64,000 nt of DNA, taken from Trichostrongylus colubriformis. Taxonomy: Eukaryota; Nematoda; Chromadorea; Rhabditida; Trichostrongylidae. The position numbers and the translations under genes are program-made. The DNA lies in NCBI GenBank assembly GCA_963978905.1, contig OZ022258.1:41710591-41774590 (forward strand), given 5' to 3'. Of this stretch, positions 35,179 through 45,235 are shown piece after piece. The notes beneath the pieces are model-generated. The model was not told the origin of the DNA. It ran no database searches and saw only the letters and a list, made by a program, of their open reading frames with translations. Position 1 is the stretch's first letter. Each line of letters begins with the position of its first letter.

Positions 35179-36122
35179 TTAGGTTGTCCCAAAAGTCTTG
35201 TCGTATTTTTTTCGATCATCACTTTTTATTTTTTTTTTCGTCCAACAACTAACAATTAGGCAACAACGTAGTGACCATTGTTATCGGCAACCCTCTGCTA
35301 CTTTATAGGAAAATCGTTGATTCCCTCCTTCCAGAACTCTGGGTTCTGAGAGTCGAAGAAGTCAGCGATCGCCTTCGCAAGCAAGTCATAATCGAGGAAT
35401 TTTCTCTTGGCAAGGAAGGATTTGAGAGGATAGGTAAGATGATAGCCAGAAGGGGCAATGTCTGGAGAGTATGGCGAGTGGGGTAGCACATCCCAGCCGA
35501 GTTCCTATAACTTGGCCTGGGAACTTTTCATGAAATCGGAGGAAATTGGAGCGGGCGTCGTCATGTAGGAGGGTGACCGCGGACCTTTTTCGGCGCTTTT
35601 CTCGAACAGCGACGGCAAGCTGCTGGAGATGGTGGGTGCATACGGTAGCGGTGACTGTCTCGCCTTGTACCAGCACCTCGCGGAAAAGCATTCCTTCCGC
35701 GTCCCAGAACCAGCACAGTCCCAAGCGTGGTTTGGGCGAGTTGGGTGGGTATCGACAACGGGCATTGTAGCTCTCTCCACGGGATCTGTCTTTCATGTCA
35801 ATCTCGCCGTTGCTGAAGCTGATGAACCAGCGGCGCACGGTCTCCTAGCTCACACATCCCTTGTCCAATGCAGCGCTGATGGAGTGGCAAGCTTCCGTCG
35901 TTTTGGTGTCGCAAGACCGCTCATATGACACCGCGAGTTGGGTGGGTATCGACAACGGGCATTGTAGCTCTCTCCACGGGATCTGGTGGGTCAATATGAA
36001 TTTTTCTAGAAAGCTTAGGAAACGTTCTCCCATATTCCTGAACCGCCAGGACCTGCCTCGAAGTGAACAAGAGTTACTAATTTTTCTTGGAAAAATACGA
36101 CAAGACTTTCGGGACAACCTAA
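35179..36122 (-). mobile_element. Mariner transposon (inactive)
   Basis: 944 bp between TA duplications (35177-35178, 36123-36124). TIRs begin TTAGGTTGTCCCAAAAGTC with a near-perfect complement at the right end (ACTTTCGGGACAACCTAA). It carries a broken minus-strand transposase and a 53-bp exact direct repeat (35736-35788 and 35933-35985). Confidence 0.92.
35298..36117 (-). pseudogene. Mariner transposase pseudogene
   Basis: Reading from high to low coordinates: ACHSISAALDKGCVS then RRWFISFSNGEIDMKD (N-terminal helix-turn-helix region), CWFWDAEGMLFREVLVQG (catalytic-domain strand), LLHDDARSNF (the usual HDNARPH box) and SPYSPDIAPSGYHL (third catalytic Asp context), ending FWKEGINDF. Pieces lie in different frames with stops. 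The region between the DNA-binding part and the WFWD segment is shortened, losing the first catalytic motif. Not functional. Confidence 0.85.
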
Positions 36123-36849
36123 TAGTTCCCTACACTGAACACAGATACCCAACAATACCTTCAGAGAGATCCTTGACAGATGCATTCACCTCTATGATCT
36201 AGCTGTATCCTATCCTTAGCTCCTTTCCCAATTCCATACTTTATCCAAGGCGGTATTCAAAATTGTAGTGCTGAATGATCTTATCCATGTGCACAAAGCG
36301 ATCAATTTCCCAGAAGAATGTATTGGTGAAAAAGTACCAGGAGTTACGTTGGTAACTACAAAAACTGGTATACTCGGAGATATAGGATGGCAAGTTTGCT
36401 CTCCCTTGTTCACTCTCAAGGGTTTGGTAGGGGTAGGTAATGCCTAGTATCGAAACATTACTACGAAAGTTCAGGTGCTCACAAGTACAAAAATGAATAA
36501 AAAGCGGAATGGAAGGGTCTAAAACCCGAGATATAGGGTTCCCCTCACCGAAGGAAGGCAGGCGCCAATAGCGAAAATTTCGCTACATATAGTCATACTG
36601 GACCTGTAGCTTTCATTTAGATGACTCACTTCAGAAGTTCTCATTTTCAGAAATCCTCTACCGTTGGTTTTGAAGGCATCATAATGAGAGTAGTCGGCTT
36701 CAGAAAAGTAGATTCCTGAGTAACCATCCAGGATACACCTTTTCGCGACGCTACGTCCCTTCGGATCACAATCACGCCCACTTCTTCTCTCTTATAGGCC
36801 AGTGAGCTAAATACGCGTGATTATCGTGTGCTGGAATGGATGTAGCGCT

Positions 36850-36970
36850 GATGGCTCTTTGTCGTGGCGCGAAAGTAGGAATGCAATCTGGATAGATACC
36901 CAAGATGTATTGCGCCAGGGAGGTAAGTGGACTAATTTGACTACAGCGAGGCATGCCTTTAACTGCTTTG
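36850..36970. repeat. Short interspersed repeat family W, copy 3
   Basis: GTGGCGCGAAAGTAGGAATGC, then GATACCCAAG, then GGGAGGTAAGTGG, in the same order as the other two copies. Confidence 0.4.
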
Positions 36971-37106
36971 TGCGACTTATAGGTCATTGGATCCCCCTAG
37001 TAACAAGTTCCAACTTCTCTCTTCGTAGAACCTCGGCATCGTTAATAGCTTGATATTCTTCTGTTATGCCAACGAGGTTTTTAGGTGGAACATTTATTTA
37101 CGGCCT

Positions 37107-37135
37107 AACGTTTCGACCAGATCGTCTTCCTCAAA
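37107..37135 (-). ncRNA. Hammerhead-like core in the Penelope 3' region
   Basis: On the minus strand TTGAGGA, a short GAC/GTC stem with a GATCTG loop, then GAAA: the order of a hammerhead ribozyme core (CUGANGA, stem II, GAAA). The first core base is T rather than C and I cannot identify a cleavage site, so this may be an inactive remnant. Hammerheads in Penelope-like ends are known. Confidence 0.3.
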
Positions 37136-37381
37136 GGCCTAAACGTGGCTCAAGATTTAGGATTCTATCCACTACACCACCAAACGCCTCATCCCTCTAG
37201 CGGTTCTGACGAAACTCAAGGAAACCGCCGGAGGAACCCTGTACGAAAGAACATAACTCACCCAGTCCACCACCGCGGGAGCGGAACGCCGCCACTCCGT
37301 GTCAGCTGTCGTCAGTGAATGAGGGATGCCGTGCTGTCCTTATACATATATAGTATAATGGGGATATGCATGTCTCCCTCA

Positions 37382-38065
37382 TCATATCAGTAGCTCGCAA
37401 TGTGGCGCAAACGGCAAGAGATCATTCGTAATGGATAAGCACTCATTTCGGTTGTTCATACTTGGATTTCTTGCAGAAATCCAAAACGCTTCAAGCACCT
37501 TCCTAGCGGAAATCTCAGTCTCGCATGCTAGAATAGTGCACTTCACATCAAAGTCGTTTCCTCCATGCTCCTCGGTCATGTGCTTTCCCAGAGGTGTTCT
37601 TGTGTTACCTAGTCTTTTACCAGCAAGATGTTCTTTGATACGTACTGCTAGTCTTCTTCCAGTTTCCCCAATGTACGTTGCGTTACATGTCTGACATTCA
37701 ATTTGATAGATTACACCAATTTTGGTGCAATCCCCAGTTGTACCATACGGGCATGTAACACAATTCTCTGACACGCAACGCTTATCGTAGAGCCTATTTC
37801 GCACGAGTTGGCTTTTGATGTTGCCATTAGGGACACTCACTAAGACAACATCATCATCCAGCTGTGCTTGAACAAGGCATCTTTGGATTGCAGCAGTTAC
37901 TCTGTCAGAGATGAAAGGTATACATAAGGGAACCTTATTAAGATGCGGTATGTTACGGTGCCCAGTGCTTATTCTTCTACGACGTTCTGGTACAACATAG
38001 CCGTTTGATGCTATGTCAGAAGCTAGACGTATAGACTCCCGCCGCTCTGTCGGACCTGTGCACAC
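37382..38065 (-). pseudogene. GIY-YIG endonuclease domain of a Penelope-like element
   Basis: About 227 codons are open. A Cys-rich segment (near residues 97-113) precedes GVIYQI (117-122) and YIGETGRR (131-138) with the conserved Arg. EHLAGK, a GKHMTEEHGG stretch, KVLEAFWI with the likely catalytic Glu at 192 and PSMNNR at 201-206 follow. This is the C-terminal nuclease domain which in Penelope-like elements follows the reverse transcriptase and is thought to cut the target. The frame continues a few codons upstream (SNQAANVC) to a stop, with no ATG in frame. The domain itself looks intact, which suggests fairly recent insertion, but without RT it cannot move itself. A shorter relic is at 16535-16780. 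Confidence 0.85.
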
Positions 38066-38229
38066 ATTTGCAGCCTGATTCGACTGATTTTTTCATTTAA
38101 TTGCTATATATTCTTTCATTTAATGGCAATTGCTTTTAATTGCTATATATTTACATCTCGCACTCTCCATCACTCTCGCATTGCGCAACTTTCAAAGGGG
38201 AATGTCGTACCAGTTGGCAATCCCAAAAC

Positions 38230-39122
38230 GCTTACTTACCCACTATTCGGCTTGAATGGGATACAGCACAGGTAGATTTGATAGGCACCCATGGCAACAT
38301 GGCACGCTTGGAAGAGGCACTGGGAGCCTTAGAAATGGCAATACTGTAAACGAGAAAAGTGTTGCAAGGGTATGCGCAAGAATTAGGGAAATTGAGCGAT
38401 GTATCTTTCAAGGAAAGACAGGACTTTGAGGAGTACACGTCTACGGCTGAACAAACTATCATGTCGTCTTTCGACTACTCTTTACTTCTTCAATTACGTT
38501 CACAAGCCTTTAAGCCCTACTGTGCAGCGTCACAAACCCCACCGCTTAGCACGCCCTCCACTCCATTGTCTCAACACAGAAAAGTTGAGCTGCCCACCCT
38601 TCCAATACTCCCAATATATGGAAATGGGACAAGTTCTGGGAATTGCACGACGGGAACGTTCATTCTCAGGATCTGCTAGTGTTGCACGAATTCAACTATC
38701 TTCTCAGTGCTCTCAAAAGAGAGGCTCAGGAATCCGTCAGAAAATTTCAAGTTACGGCGAACGATTACCTTGAGGCTAATGAATTTTTGACAAACAAGTA
38801 CGGCAATTCCGAGGAGCCCATTTATCGACTGGTCGACAGGTTGGAAGACTGCTGTTTACAATTCTCTTTCCTGCGCGACCAGAGAAATTTTTGAGAAGAT
38901 TCAAGTCACAGTGGGAACTCAAACAGAAAAGGGAACACGTGGACAGCCAATGGCTATTGAAGAAAGTTTTGTCCAGATTTCCGAAACGCGCACAAAGGAA
39001 GGTTTTTGTCAAAGAACTGTGATAAAAGGACTTTTTGAAAATGAAGTCTCTGCTGAAAATTTGGAGGAACCATATCAGACGAAAGAAGGATATCAGTGTA
39101 TTTGGCGGAGCCTAAGCCGGTA
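38230..39122 (+). pseudogene. BEL/Pao gag pseudogene
   Basis: Fragments LEEALGALEMAIL, LQGYAQELGKLSDVSF and EEYTSTAEQTIMSSFDYSLL, then VELPTLPI and, after a frame change, WDKFWELHDGNVHSQDL, FNYLLSALKREAQESV, NEFLTNKYGNSEEPIYRLVD. This is the coiled-coil plus DUF1759 region of nematode Pao gag. At least three frame changes or stops, so no intact product. Confidence 0.8.
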
Positions 39123-39237
39123 GAAAAACGAAAAGCCTCTACGTGGAGCCAAGACAGGCTCCATCTTCCTTCAAGGTACAGTGTATGTACTGTTGGGGAA
39201 ACCACCAATCCATGAAGTGCGATAAAACAAAACACCG

Positions 39238-39705
39238 ATGGAAAGATCGCAACGTCTTCGAAAAAAAAAACTGTGCTTCAAATGTGCTGCGGCAGATCAC
39301 GCAATTGCAGAGTGCACAAGACGCACGTGTCAGAAACCGCGCTATGCCTCCTGTTGTTTCCAGTTGCACTCGAAACAGAAACAACAAAGCCCAGCGAAAG
39401 AAAGAAGTCAGAAGAAAAAAGAAGAAAGCAACGCCGAAAAAAGTCAGAAAACTGAGAAATCTATAGCGAAAATAAATCAGCTTGGGTGGACCTTAACCGA
39501 GGAATCGGACGTTTTGAACACCCAGTCAACACCAAACTCCCTTTCTTCTACAAGAGCGATTATGCCGACAGGGGAAGTCGCGGTACTGGACGCTGATAGA
39601 AAAACCTTGATGAAAGTACCCCTCCTTCTAGATTCTGGAGCAGGAATCTCGTTTATCAACACTAATTGGCCGACAATCTCAAGCTCCCCGCTACGAAACC
39701 AATAA
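39238..39705 (+). pseudogene. BEL/Pao zinc knuckle and aspartic protease fragment
   Basis: A 155-codon frame: CFKCAAADHAIAEC (CCHC zinc knuckle) near the start, a second Cys-rich segment (CQKPRYASCCFQLH), a Lys/Glu-rich spacer, then LLLDSGAGISFI, the active-site strand of a retroviral-type protease (DSGA in place of the more usual DTGA). The frame ends just after, where the element should continue into RT, so this is the longest surviving piece of the polyprotein. Confidence 0.8.
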
Positions 39706-40299
39706 TTTGGGGCCACACTTCCGGAGCTGAACACATAAAAAAACGATGAGTCGTCAGATTCAGCTTCAGGTGTGGGACGCCGACGGAGCTCTCCTCTCTC
39801 TGAGCCTATACACCCACGACATATTACCCAAACCATTCACAGCTCCAACAATCAGTGAAACGGACAGGAGTTCATTCGAGCACTACGACCTTCCGCGAAA
39901 TCGCACACGGGAACCTCAATGGTGAGGCCAATGATCTTGCTCGGTTGCGATTAGCTATGGTCAATTATACGGAAAGTAGAACCCATATAAAACTACCATC
40001 CGGCTTACATCTGCTGTCGATTCGTTTGGGTCACTTGATCACAGGACAAGTCGAATGCAATCCGGCATTTGTGGAGGAAGAACGCGAGCTAGAAAAATGG
40101 GATGGTTACTGAGCAATGGATGGGTGCATAAACACAATAACACAGGTGGTTAACACCAATGAACGGGATAGTTTGGACAAATTCTGGAAGCTCGAATTAC
40201 TGGCACGGAAGAGTACACAAGACCAGACAAAGATGTTCTCTCGCAGGAGGATAGACAAGTGTGAAAACATTTCAACAACACTATAGAGAAACGCGACGA

Positions 40300-40790
40300 T
40301 GGATATTACGTCCGCTCATCGTGAAAAAGCACAGCATCGCTTCCAGATGATAGATCCATCGCATTCCACCGTTTTTCGAGCGTGTGGAACATTCTGCAGA
40401 AGGACAAGGATCTTTTAGCACAATATGCTGGTATCTTTCAAGATCAGCTAAAGCAGGGTGTGCTGAAGCAAGCGGTAGCGATTTCCAAATGAACTTCCAC
40501 ATCTATTATATACCACATCAAGCTGTATTAACTTCTCATAAAACCAGACCAATTTACAGATTGTTTACGACGCTTCAGCACACTATAAAGGTTCTCCGTC
40601 GTTGAACGACGTATTATGTGAGGACCGGTAACATTAGGTATTGCAGTTTGTGGTACTTCTACGTTTTCGCACAGGAAAAATAGCGCTTACATCGACGTGA
40701 AAAAGCCCTTCTTTCAAGTAAGACTGCACGAAGAGGACCATGATGCCACACGCTGTTTGTGCAGATGGACTGCAAAGCACCACAATGTGG
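40300..40790 (+). pseudogene. BEL/Pao reverse transcriptase remnant
   Basis: Scattered pieces: YAGIFQDQLKQGVLKQ, KPDQFTDCLRR and DVKKPFFQVRLHEEDHDATR, which corresponds to the DxxKAFxQIxLHEDDRDATR motif of Pao RT with Ala replaced by Pro. Stops lie between pieces. Confidence 0.65.
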
Positions 40791-40925
40791 AAGGGATAGT
40801 CACCTCATAAACAAGATAAAAGGGAACCCTTACGCCGGCAATTTAATTCTGACGACAGACTCGCTCGAGGATTCCTTCACTACATACGTGACAACGAAAC
40901 AGATATTCAGCGAATCGAAAATGAA

Positions 40926-41171
40926 CCTGTGAGCCAGCCAATTACACCAGCCAAACTGTTCCTCCGCCGTCTGTGGCGCTGCGACTGCGGCACAGAACTC
41001 CCTAATCCTCTGATGACGGAATGGCAACATATATGCGATGAAATCCACAGGTTTCGGAAAGAATTACTTCAGTGTCCACAGAAAGAACATGCACAAGTGA
41101 AAATGGTCGTCTTCGCCGACGCCAGTAGAGACAATGACCGCGTGCGTCTACATCAGGTCAGCACAAGGTGA
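40926..41171 (+). pseudogene. BEL/Pao RT/RNase H junction remnant
   Basis: Reads VSQPITPAKLFLRRLWRCD, LMTEWQHICDEIHRFRKELL and VKMVVFADASRDN. FADAS is the first catalytic Asp context of RNase H in Pao elements. The frame is lost straight after it. Confidence 0.65.
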
Positions 41172-41880
41172 AGAAGTGATAACACTTAGATGAAAGCTTC
41201 CCACGCTCAAGTCTAGTCCAACCTTAAGATGGAGTTGAACTCGCTTGCTCTAGCTGTGAGAATAGCAAGAGCCGCATTCGCCGAACTGAAATCGTAACTA
41301 AAAATTCTACAAGGTTTCGTATTTTCGGACTGCGACATTGCTCTAAATTGGATCTATCGCCGCTCCTTGAAAGATTTAGGGAAAATATTGCAAGGACCCA
41401 AGGTAACCTTCGGTGATATTTCATCGAACCCAGATCCTTCAGACTGTGCCATTCGAGGTGTGACGAGAGAAAAGCTTCCCGGACATCTTTGATGGGAGGG
41501 CCCACCCATCTTACAAATGTCTCTGCACGAACATGTGTAGAATCAATGTGTGCATGTGTAGAATTCTTGGACCATTTGTAGTAAACGGAAAAGAACGATC
41601 TGCGCCACCACCCGACTCGAAGGGTGTCTTCTTAACAAGTGAGGGAAAGGACACTGAGCGAACGACAGACAATCAGGGAAATATTAAGCACGCTGTCACG
41701 TCACCCACTTCAGCAGATAAAGCGAATCGTCGCGCCAGTTATTCGCTTCGTCAGTGCTATTTCGTACAAGATAAATGGCGAACGATCCACACCAATCCAT
41801 GTTTGCAATCTCTATTACAAAGGAAGCGAAGTCGTACCTTTCCGGGTTGGGAATAGCTCCAGAGCAGGAAAGCTACTAGT

Positions 41881-42250
41881 TGAACTACATCAGAGGTTTC
41901 ACAACAATTGAGGCTCCAAAATATCTATTCAAAAAACTCAAAAGACCCCTCGAAAGTCTCACAAGTTTCCGGAATATTTTTGCTATAAATATATTTTTGC
42001 TATAATCCTGCTATAACTATATTTTTGCTATATTTATAGCAAAAATATTCCAGGAACTTTTGAGACTTTCGAGGGGTCTTTTGAGTTTTTTGAATAAATA
42101 TTTTGGACCTCAATTGTTGTGAAACCTCTGATGTAGTTCAATATATTTTTGCTATATTTATAGCAAAAATATTCCAGAAACTTTTGAGACTTTCGAGGGG
42201 TCTTTTGAGTTTTTTGAATAAATATTTTGGAGCCTCAATTGTTGTGAAAC
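41881..42250. mobile_element. Fold-back insertion nested in BEL/Pao integrase
   Basis: A palindrome spans 41881-42140: TGAACTACATCAGAGGTTTC at the left is mirrored by its complement ending at 42140, with ACAACAATTGAGG, CAAAAGACCCCTCGAAAGTC and TATTTTTGCTATA inside each arm. A third arm copy follows at 42144-42250. The outermost 15-20 bp of the palindrome resemble host element sequence (AGTACATCAGAGG recurs at 42289-42301). Confidence 0.8.
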
Positions 42251-42378
42251 ATTCAGATATCCATGACCGGAACAGCACAATATTAAAGTACATCAGAGGT
42301 ATCAAGTTACTCCATCCGTACTGAACAGCTTGCGTCATCTTGACATACATCCCGATATCGAAGACTTGATAATAACAA

Positions 42379-42929
42379 AGAAGCCAAATACCCAATTTTG
42401 CAGAACTCGTGGCTGAAGCGATCATTAGGGACGCTCATAGCGATGGCTATCCCGGAGTCATTCACACCATGTCCATTATTCGTCTGCATTTTCGGATCCC
42501 TAATCTACGAGCACAAGTCACGCGCATTCCCAGAAAATGCATTCCTTGTCAAAAGTTCAATGCCCTTCCCTACAAGTATCCTCTGCAAGGAGATCTGCCA
42601 AAGCCAAGGGTGCAACGCTCGCGTCTATTCGGCCGTTAGCCATAACGAACCCATATGAGAGTGAAGAGAAAGGTTATAGATTCATCGTAACGTGCATGGC
42701 AACCCGATTGATCCCCTTGGACGCCGTGCCTGGCCTCTCCACAATGGCCTTCCTCAGGATGTTACGGCGCTTTTTTGGACAAAGAGGCATTCCTAGCTCC
42801 ATTACAAGCGATAATGCACCTACGTTCCTTCTAGAGGAGACCATACTCTTTGAATGCTTACAAGCGGTTCAAAACGATCCTAAAGTATGGAACTTCGCCC
42901 GCAACAAGGAGATCACGTGGCATCTATGA
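42379..42929 (+). pseudogene. BEL/Pao integrase remnant
   Basis: LAEAIIRDAHSDGYPGVIHT, FRIPNLRAQVTRIPRKCIPC and QKFNALPYKYPLQGDLPKPR carry the HHCC zinc-binding pattern. After a frame change the core follows: YRFIVTCMATRLIPLDAVPG, FLRMLRRFFGQRGIPSSITS and DNAPTF (second catalytic Asp in the TSDNA context). The first catalytic Asp region is disrupted and the frame ends before the Glu. Confidence 0.8.
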
Positions 42930-43675
42930 AAGATTGATCAAAACCATTCGTTATACAAGCTGCTTGGGAAAACAAAGCTGTCATTCGACGAATTAGGAAC
43001 CCTACTAATCAATATTTATTTATTTATCTATTTATTTCAATACACTCAAAGGTGCGCACAATAAAACAGAAGATTAAAGGTGTGAAAAGCATTGGCATGT
43101 AAACAGCTACACATGGGCTCAGCATTGTATAATATCAAAAAAGATCAAATAGGAACAATATTGTATGTGTTGTGAGAAGTATCCTCGAGTAAGAATATCG
43201 AGTAAGAATATCGCATTTGTTCAGCACAAACCGCTTGGCTCCCGTTGGAACGGCGATAAAGCGCGGTCTTGTTTAAAGTAACATGGACTAAGCTACCACA
43301 AAGGATTCTGATCATGTTCTACATGCGAAGTGGGTGCCATATTCATATCCAGGAGATCGAACTATCTCTTGCAACGAGTTTTGGAGGAGTTTGATTATCC
43401 ACCCCACTTTGGCGGCAGATTTGGCATTTTTGAACGTTTTTGAGTAAACAATTTTCGAACGCTTTCATGACTGATTACAATGTTCATAACAATGTATAAT
43501 GCCACATGTCCTGTCCTTTGAAAGAACTCTTTTCCCTGAAACGAAGTAATAGAGCTGTATTGTGTAGTACAGTACTGCTTTAAAATCATCAAAAATCATC
43601 GAAAAATGATGGCTAGTGCAGCTGTGTGCACGATTTTCGAATTAGCTTGATGAAACACAGGCCACCATGGTCAGA

Positions 43676-43814
43676 GCCGCCTTCGGACTTAGCGATTTTG
43701 CGATGACGCGGCTCCGCACGCGAAGCTGCGGCACTGTGCAATCTCAGGCCTGTGGCATTGAGTGTGAACGTGCCACGTCACAAAATCGCAGAATCGCAAA
43801 GTCCGAAGACGGCC
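43676..43814. mobile_element. MITE insertion present only in duplication copy 1
   Basis: Inverted arms GCCTTCGGACTT-GCGATTTTGCG (43679-43702) and its complement near 43780-43810. At the matching position in copy 2 (about 54165) it is absent: AGGCCGCCATGGTTAGGGC runs straight into GTTTCGCAATTTTCG. The insertion therefore post-dates the duplication. Confidence 0.65.
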
Positions 43815-44216
43815 TTAGGCTCACTGTTTCGCAATTTTCGTTATGGTTATGCATTTTCGTTGCTTTCCGGTGTGTGTACTACACCCTTCTTCACTGAAAA
43901 AAAAGCTGGAGTAAAGATTTATAGAGATCGTGAAATCCTTACTCAAAGGCAAAGATGATAGGAAGGAGCTAAGAAGCGAAAAGCGCGGTATTGGTTCTAT
44001 TATTTATCAATTCTAAAATTTTTTTGAGAGATCCACAACCCCTCCCCATATACCGCTCCTTTTTCAAGACCAGGGGGCCTTCAAGCCTGTTAGAAGAGCG
44101 TATTGCAGAAATGGGAAGACGTCTCGACTAATTTCCACTCGATGCTTGATCTTAGACCCTTTCAGCTTATTTAATACACCGATACTTCCTCTGCTGAGGA
44201 CACATTCAATGGGAGC

Positions 44217-44545
44217 AGAGCCGCATTCATGCTGAGCGCAGCGAGGCACAGTGGCACGTGGGAGGTGAAGAGAGGCAGGCAACGAGGTGGTACAGGCAAA
44301 GACGCAGACGACAATGTGCTGGTACAGGCAAAGACGCAGACTCACGGAGGCACGTTATGGTGCCGGCATCGCAGTGTATGCCTGAAACATTTGCATCGCG
44401 GAAAATTGGATTTGATATCGATATCTGATGAAACATGCACTGAACTGAATGAAAGGGTTCTCATACCACAAAAGAGGCATAGGCGAATACGCAGAGACAC
44501 ACAGTCCATCATGCCGCCGGCACTGCAAGGTATGAACGCTGCCTA
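44217..44545. mobile_element. GC-rich MITE family Z, copy 4 (rearranged)
   Basis: Left end GCCGCATTCATGCTGAGCGC, right end AAGGTATGAACGCTGCC. CTGGTACAGGCAAAGACGCA is repeated twice inside. The counterpart in the second duplication copy is 54663-54827. Confidence 0.55.
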
Positions 44546-44694
44546 AAACATTTACAGAGCGGAAAAGGCAAAATCTTCAGCTGACTCCGATTCTTGTGAA
44601 TGCGTGAAATCAGGAAGGTTCTCGGCGAAAGGCTCAGGAAAAGAAGGGAAGGGGATCGAAGAGCATCGATCAAGAAAATCAACAATCTTTACAG

Positions 44695-44782
44695 ATCCGA
44701 AACAACCTGTCCTTACCAATCTAGCTCGCTTAGTTAGCGCCCTAACGAAGGCTGAGGATGCACAGGTCCTTCAAATCAAAAG
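44695..44782 (+). other. Exon-like open segment inside the long-TIR element
   Basis: Bounded by TTTACAG on the left and GTAAGC on the right, 88 nt open in one frame: PKQPVLTNLARLVSALTKAE then DAQVLQIKR. The copy in the second duplication (54970-55054) keeps both splice-like borders but has lost 3 nt and gained an in-frame TAG. It lies between the inverted ends of the TIR element, so it may be a captured gene fragment. I do not recognise the protein. Confidence 0.35.
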
Positions 44783-45190
44783 GTAAGCGGTGGTAAGCAT
44801 GGACCCACCTTACAGTTTCCCAGCGCCCTGCACGCACCGAAAAGCGGCGAAAGTGCCCAACCTCGGCAGATGCGAAGCTATTTATCTAGCTAAGTAGACT
44901 ATGGTTCATCAAGTTGTTTCGCGAATAGCTGCACTGTTGGCCACCACTTTCGGATGCATTTCGATGCTTTACAGCATTACCGTCTTACACAAAGCACTAA
45001 GCTTTAATAAAGCGTTTTGAGAAAAAAACAGTCGTTTCGAAAGGCCAGAAACGTGGGTGTAGACGTTGACATGAACATTTTATTTAATTATTGAAAGCGT
45101 TCAAAAATGATTTTCATTCATGACTTTCGAATGTACACTTGTACACAAATGAAATGCAATGATGATGGTGGCAAAGTGGGCTTACACTTC

Positions 45191-45204
45191 TATAATATAA
45201 AAGG
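45191..45204 (+). promoter_or_regulatory. TATA box of secreted-protein gene, copy 1
   Basis: TATAATATAAAAGG lies 32-45 bases upstream of the ATG at 45236. The second duplication copy has TTATATAAAAGGAAG at the same place, followed by the same GCCACAATCGAA leader. Confidence 0.6.
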
Positions 45205-45235
45205 AAGGGCGATAGCAGAGTCAGCCACAATCGAA

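Larger units (their letters stand above)
37050..38095 (-). mobile_element. Penelope-like retroelement, 3' part
   Basis: A minus-strand GIY-YIG frame (37382-38065) is followed by about 330 bp of 3' sequence containing GAGGAAGACGATCTGGTCG then AAACGTTAGGCC, a sequence type commonly found near Penelope-like ends. A stop lies just upstream of the frame near 38095 and no RT is present, so the copy is 5'-truncated, as is common for these elements. Confidence 0.8.
38140..42960 (+). mobile_element. BEL/Pao LTR retrotransposon, degenerate
   Basis: Collinear remnants of gag (DUF1759-like), CCHC zinc knuckle, aspartic protease, RT, RNase H and integrase in the order typical of Pao elements, interrupted by stops, frameshifts and a nested fold-back insertion at 41881-42250. 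I could not identify LTRs. It lies immediately upstream (in plus coordinates) of the Penelope remnant, so the two insertions abut near 38.1 kb. Confidence 0.88.
43440..45105. mobile_element. Long-TIR element, copy 1 (inside duplication copy 1)
   Basis: The ends are inverted copies over roughly 200 bp: TCGAACGCTTTCA and ATGTTCAT near 43455-43490 mirror 45065-45105, and the GGCCACCATGG/TGGTGGCC region near 43660 mirrors that near 44940. A half element in isolation lies at 51500-51905. The interior carries two GC-rich MITEs and the exon-like segment 44695-44782. Confidence 0.6.

Noticed and set aside
35546..35928. Plus-strand frames over the mariner
   Set aside because: Antisense to the transposase pseudogene.
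42138..42425. 95-codon minus-strand frame
   Set aside because: Antisense to the fold-back insertion and integrase remnant; no family.
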